Source of the DNA: Yersinia hibernica
Lineage (GTDB): Bacteria; Pseudomonadota; Gammaproteobacteria; Enterobacterales; Enterobacteriaceae
Direction: 5' to 3'
Assembly (NCBI RefSeq): GCF_004124235.1
Contig: NZ_CP032487.1
Location: 4,154,001 to 4,218,000, forward strand
DNA length: 64,000 nucleotides
Translations under genes and position numbers: made by a program
Notes under the pieces: model-generated
Seen by the model: the letters and a program-made list of their open reading frames with translations, nothing else
Databases searched by the model: none
What the model was told of the DNA's origin: nothing
Part shown: in pieces, positions 1 to 8,898 of the stretch
Layout of the letters: each line of letters opens with the position of its first letter
Numbering within the stretch: position 1 is the first letter of the stretch

Positions 1-1
1 T

Positions 2-202
2 CATAACAGTGATAACAAAGGGATATGGTTTGGCACCACAAATATTAAGCCACAAGGAAACAGCAATATTGCTGACCTTAAGTTAGGTATTGAAGCGAAT
101 ATCGACAGTCACTTGCGCTTGTGGACTCATTTAGGCCATCAATTAGGTGGCAGTCGCTACAGCGATACGCAAGCCACTTTGGGGGCAAACTACCGTTTCT
201 AA
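2..202 (+). CDS. Autotransporter beta-barrel domain, C-terminal fragment
   Basis: Only the last 66 codons are inside the window; the gene starts upstream. The visible protein alternates hydrophobic and polar residues as outer-membrane beta strands do (GIEANIDSHLRLWTHLGHQ), and it ends in ANYRF with a terminal phenylalanine, the usual BAM-recognised C-terminal signature of type Va autotransporters. The passenger domain is not visible, so its function cannot be named. An unrelated outer-membrane porin end is possible but less likely, because the GxxxG-rich last strands look like an autotransporter barrel. Confidence 0.75.
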   Translation, partial: HNSDNKGIWFGTTNIKPQGNSNIADLKLGIEANIDSHLRLWTHLGHQLGGSRYSDTQATLGANYRF

Positions 203-233
203 ACAGGTAACCGTTGAGTCAGTCAAGCTTTCC

Positions 234-352
234 CCCATATCAGCACAGCGGCTATCGCCATGAGTTGATATGGGTAACTTTTGCTTGAACCATGAGACTT
301 TCTCTTCTCCCCGCGGTCAACTTAAGCTGGCTATTTTTGTTCCAATAGCCGC
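234..352 (+). terminator. Two hairpins after the autotransporter gene
   Basis: CCCATATCA (234-242) pairs perfectly with TGATATGGG (266-274) and is followed by TAACTTTT. A second hairpin, GGCTATT (329-335) with AATAGCC (344-350), is followed by GCCTTTTG. Either could be the rho-independent end of the upstream gene. The T tracts are short, so these are moderate candidates. Otherwise 203-424 holds only the ygjP leader. Confidence 0.45.
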
Positions 353-424
353 CTTTTGTCTAACTCACTGAAAAAAGCTATTATCATCGTCAATAATACA
401 CAAACCCAGCCAGGGTAAATGCAT

Positions 425-928
425 ATGCAGGAACTCACCTATCTGCAAGGTTATCCCGAACATCTACAATCACAAGTACACCAACTCATCACTGAGCAGC
501 GGTTAGGCAATGTATTACGCCAGCGCTATCCGCAACCTCATGATTACAATACAGATAAAATGCTTTACCAATATACGGTTGATTTAAAAAACCAGTATCT
601 GCGCAATGCTCAGCCGCTCAGTAAAGTTGCTTATGACAGTAAAATTCAAGTCATGAAGCATGCGCTGGGCCTGCATACCGCCATCTCCAGAGTGCAAGGT
701 GGTAAATTAAAGGCCAAAGCGGAAATCCGGGTCGCGACGGTATTTAAAAATGCCCCTGAAGCTTTTCTGAAAATGATTGTGGTGCATGAATTAGCACATT
801 TGAAAGAGAAAGATCACAACAAAGCATTCTACAGTTTGTGCTGCCATATGGAGCCGCAATATCATCAGTTAGAATTTGACACGCGCCTCTATCTGACACA
901 CTTGGATCTGTTTGGCACGATTTACTAG
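425..928 (+). CDS. ygjP: YgjP-like zinc metallopeptidase-fold protein
   Basis: A 167-residue protein of the YgjP/DUF45 family, which has an M48/SprT-like zinc-binding fold. The motif HELAHLKEKDHN gives the HExxH-type pair (H, E, H) plus a downstream histidine. The E. coli homologue has been reported as a UTP pyrophosphatase, so a peptidase role is not assured. I chose ATG 425 over ATG 419: it gives the family length and MQELTYLQGY aligns with the E. coli start, with AGGG at 412-415 nine bases upstream. As in E. coli it precedes ygjR, but ygjQ is absent here. Confidence 0.9.
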   Translation: MQELTYLQGYPEHLQSQVHQLITEQRLGNVLRQRYPQPHDYNTDKMLYQYTVDLKNQYLRNAQPLSKVAYDSKIQVMKHALGLHTAISRVQGGKLKAKAEIRVATVFKNAPEAFLKMIVVHELAHLKEKDHNKAFYSLCCHMEPQYHQLEFDTRLYLTHLDLFGTIY

Positions 929-1074
929 CTTTTGACTGCTATACCCCATAGCTTTATGGTGTGGTAAGGCTGTAAATGCACTCACTGGCAATATGCAAGA
1001 TAAAGAGCCATAAACTAATCCGTTGATTTTAGGGCGGTTCAATGTGTTTTTCTTCTGCAGGAATGGAGTTCACT

Positions 1075-2064
1075 ATGATTCGCTTCGCGGTTATTGGCAC
1101 TAATTGGATTACGGCCCGCTTTGTTGATGCTGCCCATGAAAGTGGCAAAATGAAATTGGTGGCGGTTTACTCGCGTAAGATAGAGCAAGCCAAAGAGTTT
1201 GGTGGTGATTATAACGTCACTGAATACTTTGATAACCTTGAGGCAATGGCAGCAAGCAATCAGATTGATGCCGTGTATATCGCCAGCCCCAACTCGTTGC
1301 ACTACCCGCAAGCCAAGCTGTTCCTCAGTCACAAGAAACATGTTATTTGTGAAAAGTCACTGGCATCAAATTTCGCTGAAGTCGACGCCTTGGTTGCCTG
1401 TGCTCGCGAGCACGACGTGGTGCTATTCGAAGCATTTAAAACGGCCTACCTTCCTAATTTTATTCAATTAAAACAGTCGCTACCGCGAGTAGGAAAACTG
1501 CGCAAAGTTTTTCTCAATTTCTGCCAATATTCATCACGTTACCAGCGCTATCTAAATGGTGAAAACCCAAATACCTTTAATCCTGCATTTTCTAATGGCT
1601 CTATCATGGATATTGGCTACTATTGCCTTGCCAGCGCCCTGGCATTATGGGGAGCGCCTAAATCAGTGTTTGCGAGCGCCAGCTTATTACCGAGCGGCGT
1701 GGATGCCCACGGCACAGTTTGTCTGAATTATGGTGACTTTGATGTGGTGATTATCCACTCAAAAGTGAGCCAATCCGACATTCCCAGCGAAATTCAGGGC
1801 GAAGATGGCTCGTTAGTTATTGAAAGCATTTCGGAATGTTCGTCCGTGGCCTTTACCCCTCGCGGCAGCCACTCACAAGATCTGACGCAGCCCCAGCATA
1901 TTAATACTATGCTGTATGAAGCTGAGGTTTTTGCCCATTTAGTCGAAAACAAGCAGGTGGAGCACGACGGCTTGCAGTTGTCATTGCTGACGTCACGAAT
2001 CCAGACAGATATCCGCCGCCAAACCGGCATTATCTTTCCAGCCGATTCTCAACCCCTGCATTAA
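1075..2064 (+). CDS. ygjR: Gfo/Idh/MocA-family oxidoreductase YgjR
   Basis: A 329-residue NAD(P)-dependent oxidoreductase-family protein. The N-terminus (MIRFAVIGTNWIT) is a Rossmann beta-alpha-beta turn, and CEKSLASN resembles the EKP-like active-site loop of Gfo/Idh/MocA enzymes. The C-terminal half is the alpha/beta dimerisation domain. The substrate is unknown. An in-frame upstream ATG exists at 1042, but ATG 1075 is preceded by GGAG at 1064-1067 and matches the E. coli start. It lies between ygjP and alx as in other Enterobacterales. Confidence 0.88.
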   Translation: MIRFAVIGTNWITARFVDAAHESGKMKLVAVYSRKIEQAKEFGGDYNVTEYFDNLEAMAASNQIDAVYIASPNSLHYPQAKLFLSHKKHVICEKSLASNFAEVDALVACAREHDVVLFEAFKTAYLPNFIQLKQSLPRVGKLRKVFLNFCQYSSRYQRYLNGENPNTFNPAFSNGSIMDIGYYCLASALALWGAPKSVFASASLLPSGVDAHGTVCLNYGDFDVVIIHSKVSQSDIPSEIQGEDGSLVIESISECSSVAFTPRGSHSQDLTQPQHINTMLYEAEVFAHLVENKQVEHDGLQLSLLTSRIQTDIRRQTGIIFPADSQPLH

Positions 2065-2202
2065 GTTAATTTTTTGTTTCAGTGATTGACCTGTGAGCCA
2101 TTTTCAATTATTTTTGCGCGGCAAAGGGGAGTAACTTCATTGCCGGTCTGCCGTCATTACGGTGCGAAAGCACCCGGTTACCGGGCAACCTCATTAATGT
2201 AC

Positions 2203-2222
2203 CAGCATCTGTTTAGATGCTG
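2203..2222 (+). other. Perfect hairpin at the entry of the riboswitch loop
   Basis: CAGCATCT (2203-2210) and AGATGCTG (2215-2222) form a perfect 8-bp stem with a 4-base loop, right after the P4-like helix strand and directly before the dispersed repeat. It may be an ancestral P4 extension. Confidence 0.6.
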
Positions 2223-2348
2223 CTATAACCCAAAAAAATTCAAGTTGCAGCAAGGCGGCGAGTGGTGAATCCCTAAACTTACATGAGTAAGTCATTGGGG
2301 TGAATGCAAATAGCCAACACCTATGCAGTTTGAATGATGATGGGAATA
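2223..2348. repeat. Dispersed Yersinia-type palindromic repeat inside the riboswitch
   Basis: About 125 bp with imperfect inverted ends: TATAACCCAAAAAAATTCAA at the left matches the reverse complement of TTGAATGATGATGGGAATA at the right, with TGCA following on both sides. The internal segment CTTACATGAGTAAGTCATTGG is also partly palindromic. I recognise this layout as a repeat found many times in Yersinia and Serratia intergenic regions (palindromic elements of the YPAL kind), but I cannot confirm the family name without a search. It sits wholly inside the loop of the riboswitch P4 helix. Confidence 0.65.
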
Positions 2349-2409
2349 CATTAATAGAGTTGTAAGTGAGACCTTGCCGGAAGGCGAGGTTTGCTTGCAG
2401 CTCAGACAC

Positions 2410-2448
2410 AGCGGCTGGCGTCTTCCGACGTTGGCCGTTTTTGTTTTT
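2410..2448 (+). terminator. Expression-platform terminator before alx
   Basis: CGGCTGGCGTC (2412-2422) pairs with GACGTTGGCCG (2427-2437), 11 bp including three wobbles, followed by TTTTTGTTTTT. It lies between the aptamer and the alx ribosome binding site, where a riboswitch-controlled terminator or a structure sequestering the GAGG at 2451 would be expected. Confidence 0.75.
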
Positions 2449-2463
2449 ATGAGGTTCCTAATG

Positions 2464-3447
2464 ATGAATACCGTGGGTACACCTTTATTGTGGGGGTGTT
2501 TTGCCGTTGTTGTGACAATCATGCTCGCCATCGACTTATTATTGCAGGGGCGTCGTGGTTCACAAACTATGACACTGCGCCAGGCTGCTTGTTGGTCGTT
2601 GGTGTGGGTGGGCTTATCTTTGCTGTTTAACGCCGGATTCTGGTGGTATTTGGCCGAAACAATGGGCCGAGAAATCGCCGATAAACAAGCATTGGCTTTC
2701 CTGACCGGCTATCTGATTGAAAAAGCACTTGCCGTCGATAACGTCTTCGTTTGGCTGATGCTATTTAGCTATTTTGCTGTTCCTGCCAATTTGCAGCGCC
2801 GAGTCCTGATTTACGGGGTACTGGGTGCTATCGTGCTGCGTACCATCATGATTTTTGCCGGAAGCTGGTTGGTATCGCAATTTAGCTGGATTCTATATCT
2901 GTTTGGCGCTTTTCTACTGTTTACCGGCATCAAGATGGCATTGGCGAAAGAAGACAATACGCCGATTGGCGAAAAGCCGCTGGTGCGGTGGATTCGCAAT
3001 CATCTGCGCATGACTGACGAGCTGCATGGCGACCGCTTTACCGTGCGTAAAAACGGCCTGCTCTATGCTACACCGCTGGTATTGGTATTAATTCTGGTTG
3101 AACTGAGCGACGTGATTTTTGCTGTGGATAGCATCCCAGCGATTTTTGCTGTCACTACCGATCCCTTTATTGTCTTGACCTCTAACCTGTTTGCGATTTT
3201 AGGTTTGCGAGCGATGTATTTCTTGTTAGCAAACGTGGCTGAACGTTTCTCCATGTTGAAATACGGCCTCTCCGTCATTTTGGTGTTTATCGGTGTGAAA
3301 ATGATGATTATCGACCTATTCCATATCCCTATTGGCATTTCATTAGGTGTGGTAGCCGGTATTCTGGCCCTGACATTGTTAATTAATGCTTGGGTAAATC
3401 ATCGAGCAGACAAGCGTTTAACAGCAGATAAGACTGCCGATAAATAA
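2464..3447 (+). CDS. alx: TerC-family membrane protein Alx
   Basis: A 327-residue inner-membrane protein of the TerC/Alx family with about nine hydrophobic segments. Two acidic membrane motifs characteristic of the family are clear: [13 protein letters not shown] and [14 protein letters not shown]. The E. coli homologue is induced at high pH and is implicated in Mn2+ export or homeostasis. Two start codons are adjacent (2461 and 2464). GAGG at 2451-2454 serves either; [10 protein letters not shown] at 2464 matches the E. coli N-terminus. Expression is almost certainly controlled by the riboswitch and terminator directly upstream. Confidence 0.95.
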   Translation: MNTVGTPLLWGCFAVVVTIMLAIDLLLQGRRGSQTMTLRQAACWSLVWVGLSLLFNAGFWWYLAETMGREIADKQALAFLTGYLIEKALAVDNVFVWLMLFSYFAVPANLQRRVLIYGVLGAIVLRTIMIFAGSWLVSQFSWILYLFGAFLLFTGIKMALAKEDNTPIGEKPLVRWIRNHLRMTDELHGDRFTVRKNGLLYATPLVLVLILVELSDVIFAVDSIPAIFAVTTDPFIVLTSNLFAILGLRAMYFLLANVAERFSMLKYGLSVILVFIGVKMMIIDLFHIPIGISLGVVAGILALTLLINAWVNHRADKRLTADKTADK

Positions 3448-3473
3448 TCAATATCACGATACAATATATTATT

Positions 3474-3500
3474 CGGGGCAGCTAATGCCCCGCATTTATC
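3474..3500 (+). terminator. Probable alx terminator
   Basis: CGGGGCA (3474-3480) and TGCCCCG (3486-3492) form a compact hairpin 27 bases after the alx stop, followed by a weak CATTTAT tail. The rest of the 303-base gap up to sstT is AT-rich and holds a TATACT -10-like element near 3622 as a possible sstT promoter; I see no gene there. Confidence 0.45.
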
Positions 3501-3750
3501 TCGCTAATGCCACCAACAGCCAAATGTTATTGCCATCACACAAATGTAAATGAAATGTTATGCAAATTTGATCCACATTGGATTTTGCTGATTGTTTCTT
3601 TCCTGCTCAATAGATTCCCTTATACTGTCAAAGCAAACACACCAAGTTACAAATAATATTAAGTTACAGGTGTGGAAACTCAGCATTGGGCCACGTTCCG
3701 GCCCATAGGTGAATTAACTAAAGATTTGGGAAGAGGTATCACTGGAAACT

Positions 3751-5007
3751 ATGGAAAAGACACAGTCTGGCTTTATCGGATTTATTATCCGCGGCAGTTT
3801 GGTTAAGCAGATTCTGGTCGGTTTGATTGCCGGGATTATTTTAGCGCTAATCTCCACGCAGGCCGCACTGGCGGTGGGTTTGTTGGGGACATTGTTCGTC
3901 GGCGCTTTAAAAGCTGTCGCCCCGGTGTTGGTTTTGATGCTGGTTATGGCCTCCATTGCTAATCATAAACAAGGTCAAAAAACCAATATTCGCCCTATTT
4001 TGTTTTTATATCTATTAGGCACTTTCTCAGCAGCACTGATTGCTGTTGCTGTCAGTTTTATGTTCCCGTCAACATTGGTGTTGGCCACTCAGAATGCGGA
4101 TATCACCCCGCCCGGTGGCATTGTTGACGTACTGAAAGGCTTGCTAAACAGTGTGATTGCCAACCCAATCCATGCGCTGCTGAATGCAAATTATATCGGC
4201 ATTCTGGCCTGGGCCATCGGCCTGGGTATCGCGCTACGCCATGCCGCTGATACTACTAAGGCATTGATTAATGATATGTCTGATGCTGTGACCGTGGTAG
4301 TCCGCGTGGTGATCCGTTTTGCACCACTGGGTATTTTTGGTCTGGTGGCCTCCACCATGGCAGAAACTGGCTTTGGGGTGCTGCTGGGCTATGCGCACCT
4401 GCTGGCCGTATTGATTGGTTGTATGCTGGTGGTGGCATTGATAGTCAACCCACTGATTGTATACTGGAAAATCCGTAGAAACCCTTATCCACTGGTATTT
4501 GCCTGCTTGCGGGAAAGTGGCGTTACGGCGTTCTTTACCCGCAGTTCAGCCGCAAATATTCCCGTGAATATGGAGATGTGCAAGAAGATGAACTTGCACG
4601 AAGATACTTACTCGGTTTCTATCCCCTTGGGCGCCACCATCAATATGGCCGGCGCGGCCATCACTATCACCGTGCTGACCTTGGCGGCAGTTCATACTTT
4701 AGGCATCACGGTGGACTTACCCACCGCGCTGTTGTTGAGTGTGGTTGCGGCGGTCAGTGCTTGCGGGGCATCGGGTGTCGCCGGTGGTTCATTGCTGCTG
4801 ATTCCACTGGCGTGCGGCATGTTTGGCATTCCAAACGAAATCGCCATGCAAGTGGTGGCGGTTGGTTTCATCATTGGCGTCTTGCAGGATTCAGCTGAAA
4901 CTGCACTGAACTCCTCAACTGACGTTATCTTCACCGCCGCCGCGTGCCAGGCCGACGATGCCAGACTGGCGAATCCGGATCCGCTGGCAAACCGTAAAAG
5001 TATCTGA
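3751..5007 (+). CDS. sstT: Serine/threonine:Na+ symporter SstT
   Basis: A 418-residue dicarboxylate/amino acid:cation symporter (DAACS, GltPh-like fold) importing serine and threonine with sodium across the inner membrane. Family landmarks are [13 protein letters not shown], the serine-rich re-entrant loop [25 protein letters not shown] and the [16 protein letters not shown] segment. Length and sequence match E. coli SstT end to end. ATG 3751 fits the family start. It is convergent with ygjV. Confidence 0.96.
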   Translation: MEKTQSGFIGFIIRGSLVKQILVGLIAGIILALISTQAALAVGLLGTLFVGALKAVAPVLVLMLVMASIANHKQGQKTNIRPILFLYLLGTFSAALIAVAVSFMFPSTLVLATQNADITPPGGIVDVLKGLLNSVIANPIHALLNANYIGILAWAIGLGIALRHAADTTKALINDMSDAVTVVVRVVIRFAPLGIFGLVASTMAETGFGVLLGYAHLLAVLIGCMLVVALIVNPLIVYWKIRRNPYPLVFACLRESGVTAFFTRSSAANIPVNMEMCKKMNLHEDTYSVSIPLGATINMAGAAITITVLTLAAVHTLGITVDLPTALLLSVVAAVSACGASGVAGGSLLLIPLACGMFGIPNEIAMQVVAVGFIIGVLQDSAETALNSSTDVIFTAAACQADDARLANPDPLANRKSI

Positions 5008-5024
5008 TTTTTAATCGACAGGAG

Positions 5025-5050
5025 ATGGGGGCTATCTGGCCCCCATTTTT
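5025..5050. terminator. Terminator between sstT and ygjV
   Basis: ATGGGGG (5025-5031) pairs with CCCCCAT (5040-5046), followed by TTTT on the plus strand. It ends sstT 18 bases after the stop codon and overlaps the end of the convergent ygjV. Confidence 0.8.
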
Positions 5051-5600
5051 AGAGGGTAACTTCTTCTTTTGCCGCTTTCTTTTCTACCTTAAAGGGATCT
5101 ATCCCTTTTAATTGCAGGCGGCGGAAACGGATAATATTAAAACCGTTAAGCAGCAAGAAACTGCCTTCAATCAATGACCCCCCAATAGACCCCAACCAAA
5201 CATTATGAATAACCCAGCACACTGTGGACACCCACATCACACAGCGGGTTGTCAGGCCAGTGGTGCGAAATATCGCCCAAGTGCTGATAACAGTGCCGAA
5301 AATTGGCAATATTTCCACTGCGTGTTGCATGCGCCATAGGCCAAAAGCCAGTGTCAGGGCGATAAAAACTATCATCGCAATATTACTGCGGGTTTTGGCT
5401 GCCACCAGATTACGCAGTGCATTGAGCATTGCACTGCTGCCGGCGGCGCTGGCTCCCATCAGGAAAAAATGGCAGCCAATAATGGCGCTGTAGGCGGAAA
5501 GTTGGAGTCTAAAACGCCGTTCATCACGATTAAAAAACATGGTGATACCGACAAAAAATGCCAGTACACCAACGGCTTGAGCAAACCAATAGAAAGTCAT
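5049..5600 (-). CDS. ygjV: Inner-membrane protein YgjV
   Basis: A 183-residue protein of the YgjV/Imp family with four to six hydrophobic helices (for example YWFAQAVGVLAFFVGITMFF at the N-terminus) and a conserved RDERRF loop. The C-terminal tail is short and charged. No biochemical role is established for the family. Position between sstT and the uxa genes matches E. coli, and similarity extends over the full length. Confidence 0.88.
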   Translation of the reverse strand: MTFYWFAQAVGVLAFFVGITMFFNRDERRFRLQLSAYSAIIGCHFFLMGASAAGSSAMLNALRNLVAAKTRSNIAMIVFIALTLAFGLWRMQHAVEILPIFGTVISTWAIFRTTGLTTRCVMWVSTVCWVIHNVWLGSIGGSLIEGSFLLLNGFNIIRFRRLQLKGIDPFKVEKKAAKEEVTL

Positions 5601-5767
5601 GGTGGGGGGATCCTGATGTACGATTACCGTACAAATTAATAATCAAACGGCACTAGCCTACACCCTTGAAGCCGCAGAATATCACCTGCGACTCCAATTA
5701 TTTTGGCTATAGCGTCTTATCCATAAAAAATAAAACACCGTTTCATATTAATCAAAAGACACATTAT

Positions 5768-7258
5768 TTACAAGGTTACACCACTTTTAAAGATTGCCAG
5801 TTCGCGGAAGTCATTCACTTCATTGCGCGCCGGTTTACCGCTGGCAATATTGACTATCAAATCAACAAACTCGGTCAGCAATGTATCCATTGGCGTGCCG
5901 TGGATCAGTTTACCGGCATCAAAATCAATCCAATGAGGCTTTTTCGCCGCCAGTTCACTGTTGGTGGCCAATTTCACTGTCGGCACAAAACCGCCGTATG
6001 GTGTGCCACGACCGGTACTGAACAGCACCATATGGCAACCCGCCCCGGCTAATGCACTGGTGGCGACGGCGTCATTACCCGGTGCACTGAGTAAATTTAG
6101 GCCAGGGCGCTGCAAGCGCTCGCCATATTTCAACACATCGACCACTTGGCTCTGACCCGCTTTTTGGGTGCAGCCCAAGGATTTTTCTTCCAGCGTGGTG
6201 ATGCCACCGGCTTTATTACCCGGTGATGGGTTTTCATAAATCGGCTGATTATGGGCAATAAAGTACTGTTTGAAGTCATTGACCATGCTGACGGTCTTTT
6301 CAAAGGTCACTTCATCGCGGCAGCGGCTCATCAGAATTCGCTCAGCGCCGAACATTTCCGGCACTTCGGTCAGAACGGATGTTCCGCCATTGGCAATCAC
6401 ATAGTCGGAGAAACGCCCCAGCAACGGGTTAGCGGTAATCCCTGATAACCCATCAGAACCGCCACATTCCAGACCAAACTTCAGCTCACTCAACTTGCCC
6501 GGCACTCGCTGGTCATTGCGCATCACTTGATATAAAGCATGCAAATGCTCAAGACCAGCTTCAACTTCATCATCCTGCTGCTGACAGACCATAAAGTGCA
6601 CGCGATCTTCATCAACTTTGCCCAACGTGGTTTGGAAAACGTCGACCTGATTGTTTTCACATCCCAGCCCAATCACCAGCACCGCGCCAGCATTAGGGTG
6701 GCGCACCATGTTTTGCAGCATGGTGCGGGTATTTTCATGATCCTGGCCCAGTTGTGAACAGCCAAATGGGTGGCTGAACAGATAGACGCCATCAATACCT
6801 TCAGCATCTTGTGTCTCTTTCAGGAAACGCTGCTGAATTTGGCGGGCAATCCCATTGACGCAACCGACCGTCGGAATGATCCACAATTCATTGCGGATCC
6901 CGACATCGCCATTGGCGCGACGATAGATTTGGACTGCGCGATCCGCCATTTGCGGCGGCAAGTCGCTAAACTCCGGCTGATATTGATACTCATCCAGATC
7001 ACTGAGATTTGTTTTAGCATTTTGCGAATGAATATGTTCGCCCGGCTGGATCAGGGTTAAAGCATGGCCGATCGGCAGACCATACTTAACGATCATTTGC
7101 CCAGGTTCAATGGCCGTTAAGGCAAATTTATGACCCCGAGCCACGGGTTGAGCCAGCTGGATGCTGAACTCTCCAATTTCTAGCGTGTCATCAGCGGCTA
7201 AGTCTTGCAGTGCGACCGCGACATTATCTAACGGGTGAATTTTTATAATACTTTGCAT
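5768..7258 (-). CDS. uxaA: Altronate dehydratase UxaA
   Basis: A 496-residue altronate dehydratase: D-altronate to 2-keto-3-deoxy-D-gluconate in galacturonate breakdown. The N-terminal SAF-like domain (about residues 10-90, with GHKFALTAI) is followed by the catalytic UxaA domain, with conserved GCVNG, HPFGCSQLG, GLGCENNQ and ECGGSDGLSG motifs containing the iron-binding cysteines. It is the last gene of uxaC-uxaB-uxaA, nine bases after uxaB, and is transcribed away from exuT. Confidence 0.96.
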   Translation of the reverse strand: MQSIIKIHPLDNVAVALQDLAADDTLEIGEFSIQLAQPVARGHKFALTAIEPGQMIVKYGLPIGHALTLIQPGEHIHSQNAKTNLSDLDEYQYQPEFSDLPPQMADRAVQIYRRANGDVGIRNELWIIPTVGCVNGIARQIQQRFLKETQDAEGIDGVYLFSHPFGCSQLGQDHENTRTMLQNMVRHPNAGAVLVIGLGCENNQVDVFQTTLGKVDEDRVHFMVCQQQDDEVEAGLEHLHALYQVMRNDQRVPGKLSELKFGLECGGSDGLSGITANPLLGRFSDYVIANGGTSVLTEVPEMFGAERILMSRCRDEVTFEKTVSMVNDFKQYFIAHNQPIYENPSPGNKAGGITTLEEKSLGCTQKAGQSQVVDVLKYGERLQRPGLNLLSAPGNDAVATSALAGAGCHMVLFSTGRGTPYGGFVPTVKLATNSELAAKKPHWIDFDAGKLIHGTPMDTLLTEFVDLIVNIASGKPARNEVNDFRELAIFKSGVTL

Positions 7259-7267
7259 AGTTAAACC

Positions 7268-8719
7268 TTAGCTGTAGGCCGCGACTGCAGCTCTCATACC
7301 GCGATCAATGATAGTTTGCAGTTGTTCTGTCACTTGATTTGCCAGTTGCGGTACGGCGGTCAAATCCTGCCCCCAATGGTTAGCATCAGACAGCACACTG
7401 TTCACCAACTCGGCCAGTGCAATATCGCCGTGTTTTACACCATTCCACAGGGTTGCATAGCGTTCTAACCAGTGAGCATCATCCTGTAGCGGGTAAGTTT
7501 GGCCATCACGCTCACCACGATAGAAGGCCATCAGAGCAGCCAGAGCAAAGGTTAGACGTGGCGGTAATTTACCTTGCTGCTGCTGATACGTGAGCAATTG
7601 GGGCAAAATACGGGTGCGGAATTTTGTCATGCCATTCAAAGCAATAGACAATAACTGATGTTGAATAAACGGGTTACGGAAGCGGCTCAGCACCGCCTGA
7701 GAGAATGACAACAGCTCGTCTTCGGGTAAATCTAAGACCGGAACAATCTCTTCGGTAATGGTTTTTTCGACAAAACTGCTGATTTGCGCGTCATCCATGG
7801 TCTGGCCGACCGTGTCCAACCCAGACAGATAAGCCACTGGCACCAAAGCAGTGTGTGCGCCGTTCAAAATGGCCACTTTGCGTTCTTTGTAGGGCTTGAT
7901 GTCATCGACGATGCGCACATTCAGATCTAATTTATCGAGGCGAAGCTCTTGCGCCAACTCTTTTGGCCCTTGAATAACAAACAGATAGAAATATTCTGCC
8001 GTATCAAGGAAGCTGTCTTGATAGCCCAGCTCAGCTTGTAGCGCAGCCACTTCATCACGTGGATAACCGGTAACAATACGGTCAACCAATGTTGAGCAGA
8101 AAGTGTTATTTTCAGTCAACCATTGGGTAAATGCCGCTGGCAGTTGCCAATGACTGGCATAACGCAGCACTAACTCACGCAAAGCTGCGCCATTATAATC
8201 AATCAGTTCACACGGCAGCAGCACCCAACCTTTATCTGCCGCACCCGCAAAATGCTCAAAGCGCTCAAACAGCAAACGCGTCAATTTAGCGGGGAAAGAA
8301 CTTGGAGGCGCATCACTGAATTGGTCAGCTTCATTCCAGGCAATACCGGCCTCGGTGGTGTTTGAGAACATAAAGCGGATATTAGGATCACGCGCCAGCG
8401 CCAAATATTCATCAAACTGACGGTAAATATTGATTTCCCGATTCACCGAGCGAATCAATCGCGACTCACGCACCGCCTCACCCTGCTCATTCAGACCGCG
8501 GATCACCGCAGTATACAAGCCATCCTGCGTGCTGAGTGACGGTGGAAAATCAGTGTCGATCGGGCGGATTACCACGATCCCAGCATTCAAATCGGTGTGT
8601 TCATTCAGTAAATCAATCTGCCAGTCAACAAAGGCTCGCAGGAAGTTACCCTCACCGAATTGAATAATTTTGTCAGGGTGGCTACGGCCAGGAAAGTCAC
8701 GACGGTTCAGAGTTTGCAT
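7268..8719 (-). CDS. uxaB: Tagaturonate reductase UxaB
   Basis: A 483-residue NADH-dependent tagaturonate reductase (altronate oxidoreductase) of the long-chain mannitol dehydrogenase family. It converts D-tagaturonate to D-altronate. The N-terminal nucleotide-binding part ([18 protein letters not shown]) and the C-terminal helical domain with the catalytic K-x4-N-x2-H-like segment ([14 protein letters not shown]) are visible. In E. coli uxaB lies elsewhere on the chromosome; here it sits between uxaC and uxaA, so the whole galacturonate branch is in one transcription unit. Confidence 0.95.
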   Translation of the reverse strand: MQTLNRRDFPGRSHPDKIIQFGEGNFLRAFVDWQIDLLNEHTDLNAGIVVIRPIDTDFPPSLSTQDGLYTAVIRGLNEQGEAVRESRLIRSVNREINIYRQFDEYLALARDPNIRFMFSNTTEAGIAWNEADQFSDAPPSSFPAKLTRLLFERFEHFAGAADKGWVLLPCELIDYNGAALRELVLRYASHWQLPAAFTQWLTENNTFCSTLVDRIVTGYPRDEVAALQAELGYQDSFLDTAEYFYLFVIQGPKELAQELRLDKLDLNVRIVDDIKPYKERKVAILNGAHTALVPVAYLSGLDTVGQTMDDAQISSFVEKTITEEIVPVLDLPEDELLSFSQAVLSRFRNPFIQHQLLSIALNGMTKFRTRILPQLLTYQQQQGKLPPRLTFALAALMAFYRGERDGQTYPLQDDAHWLERYATLWNGVKHGDIALAELVNSVLSDANHWGQDLTAVPQLANQVTEQLQTIIDRGMRAAVAAYS

Positions 8720-8839
8720 CAGGGTTCACCTCATAACGCATATAGCCGTGGGCTATCATTACTGACAGTCCTCGCTGGGCGGAGAGCTTGTCTTCCGCAG
8801 CGTAGCCGGGCGCTAAATAATCAATAAGTTATAGTCATA

Positions 8840-8866
8840 AGGGCCAGAAAATTGGCCCTATTTTTC
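8840..8866. other. Intercistronic hairpin between uxaC and uxaB
   Basis: AGGGCC (8840-8845) and GGCCCT (8854-8859) form a stem-loop followed on the plus strand by ATTTTT. The adjacent genes run on the minus strand, where no T tract follows, so it more likely stabilises or processes the uxaCBA message than ends it. Confidence 0.5.
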
Positions 8867-8898
8867 GCGTAAATGGTTGTTATCTCTGGCTGTAACGA

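Larger units (their letters stand above)
2118..2400 (+). promoter_or_regulatory. yybP-ykoY (Mn) riboswitch of alx, enlarged by a repeat
   Basis: The aptamer hallmarks are present: GGGGAGTAAC near 2127, CGTCATTAC near 2152, and GTGAGACCTTGCC...GGCGAGGT at 2367-2390. GCAAA (2121-2125) can pair with TTTGC (2390-2394) to close P1. CAACCTCATTAATGTA (2186-2201) pairs with TACATTAATAGAGTTG (2347-2362) in 14 of 16 positions counting one wobble. This forms a long helix whose loop contains a small hairpin and a dispersed repeat. In E. coli this leader (SraF/PRE) senses Mn2+ and alkaline pH and controls alx; the same role is inferred here. Confidence 0.88.
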
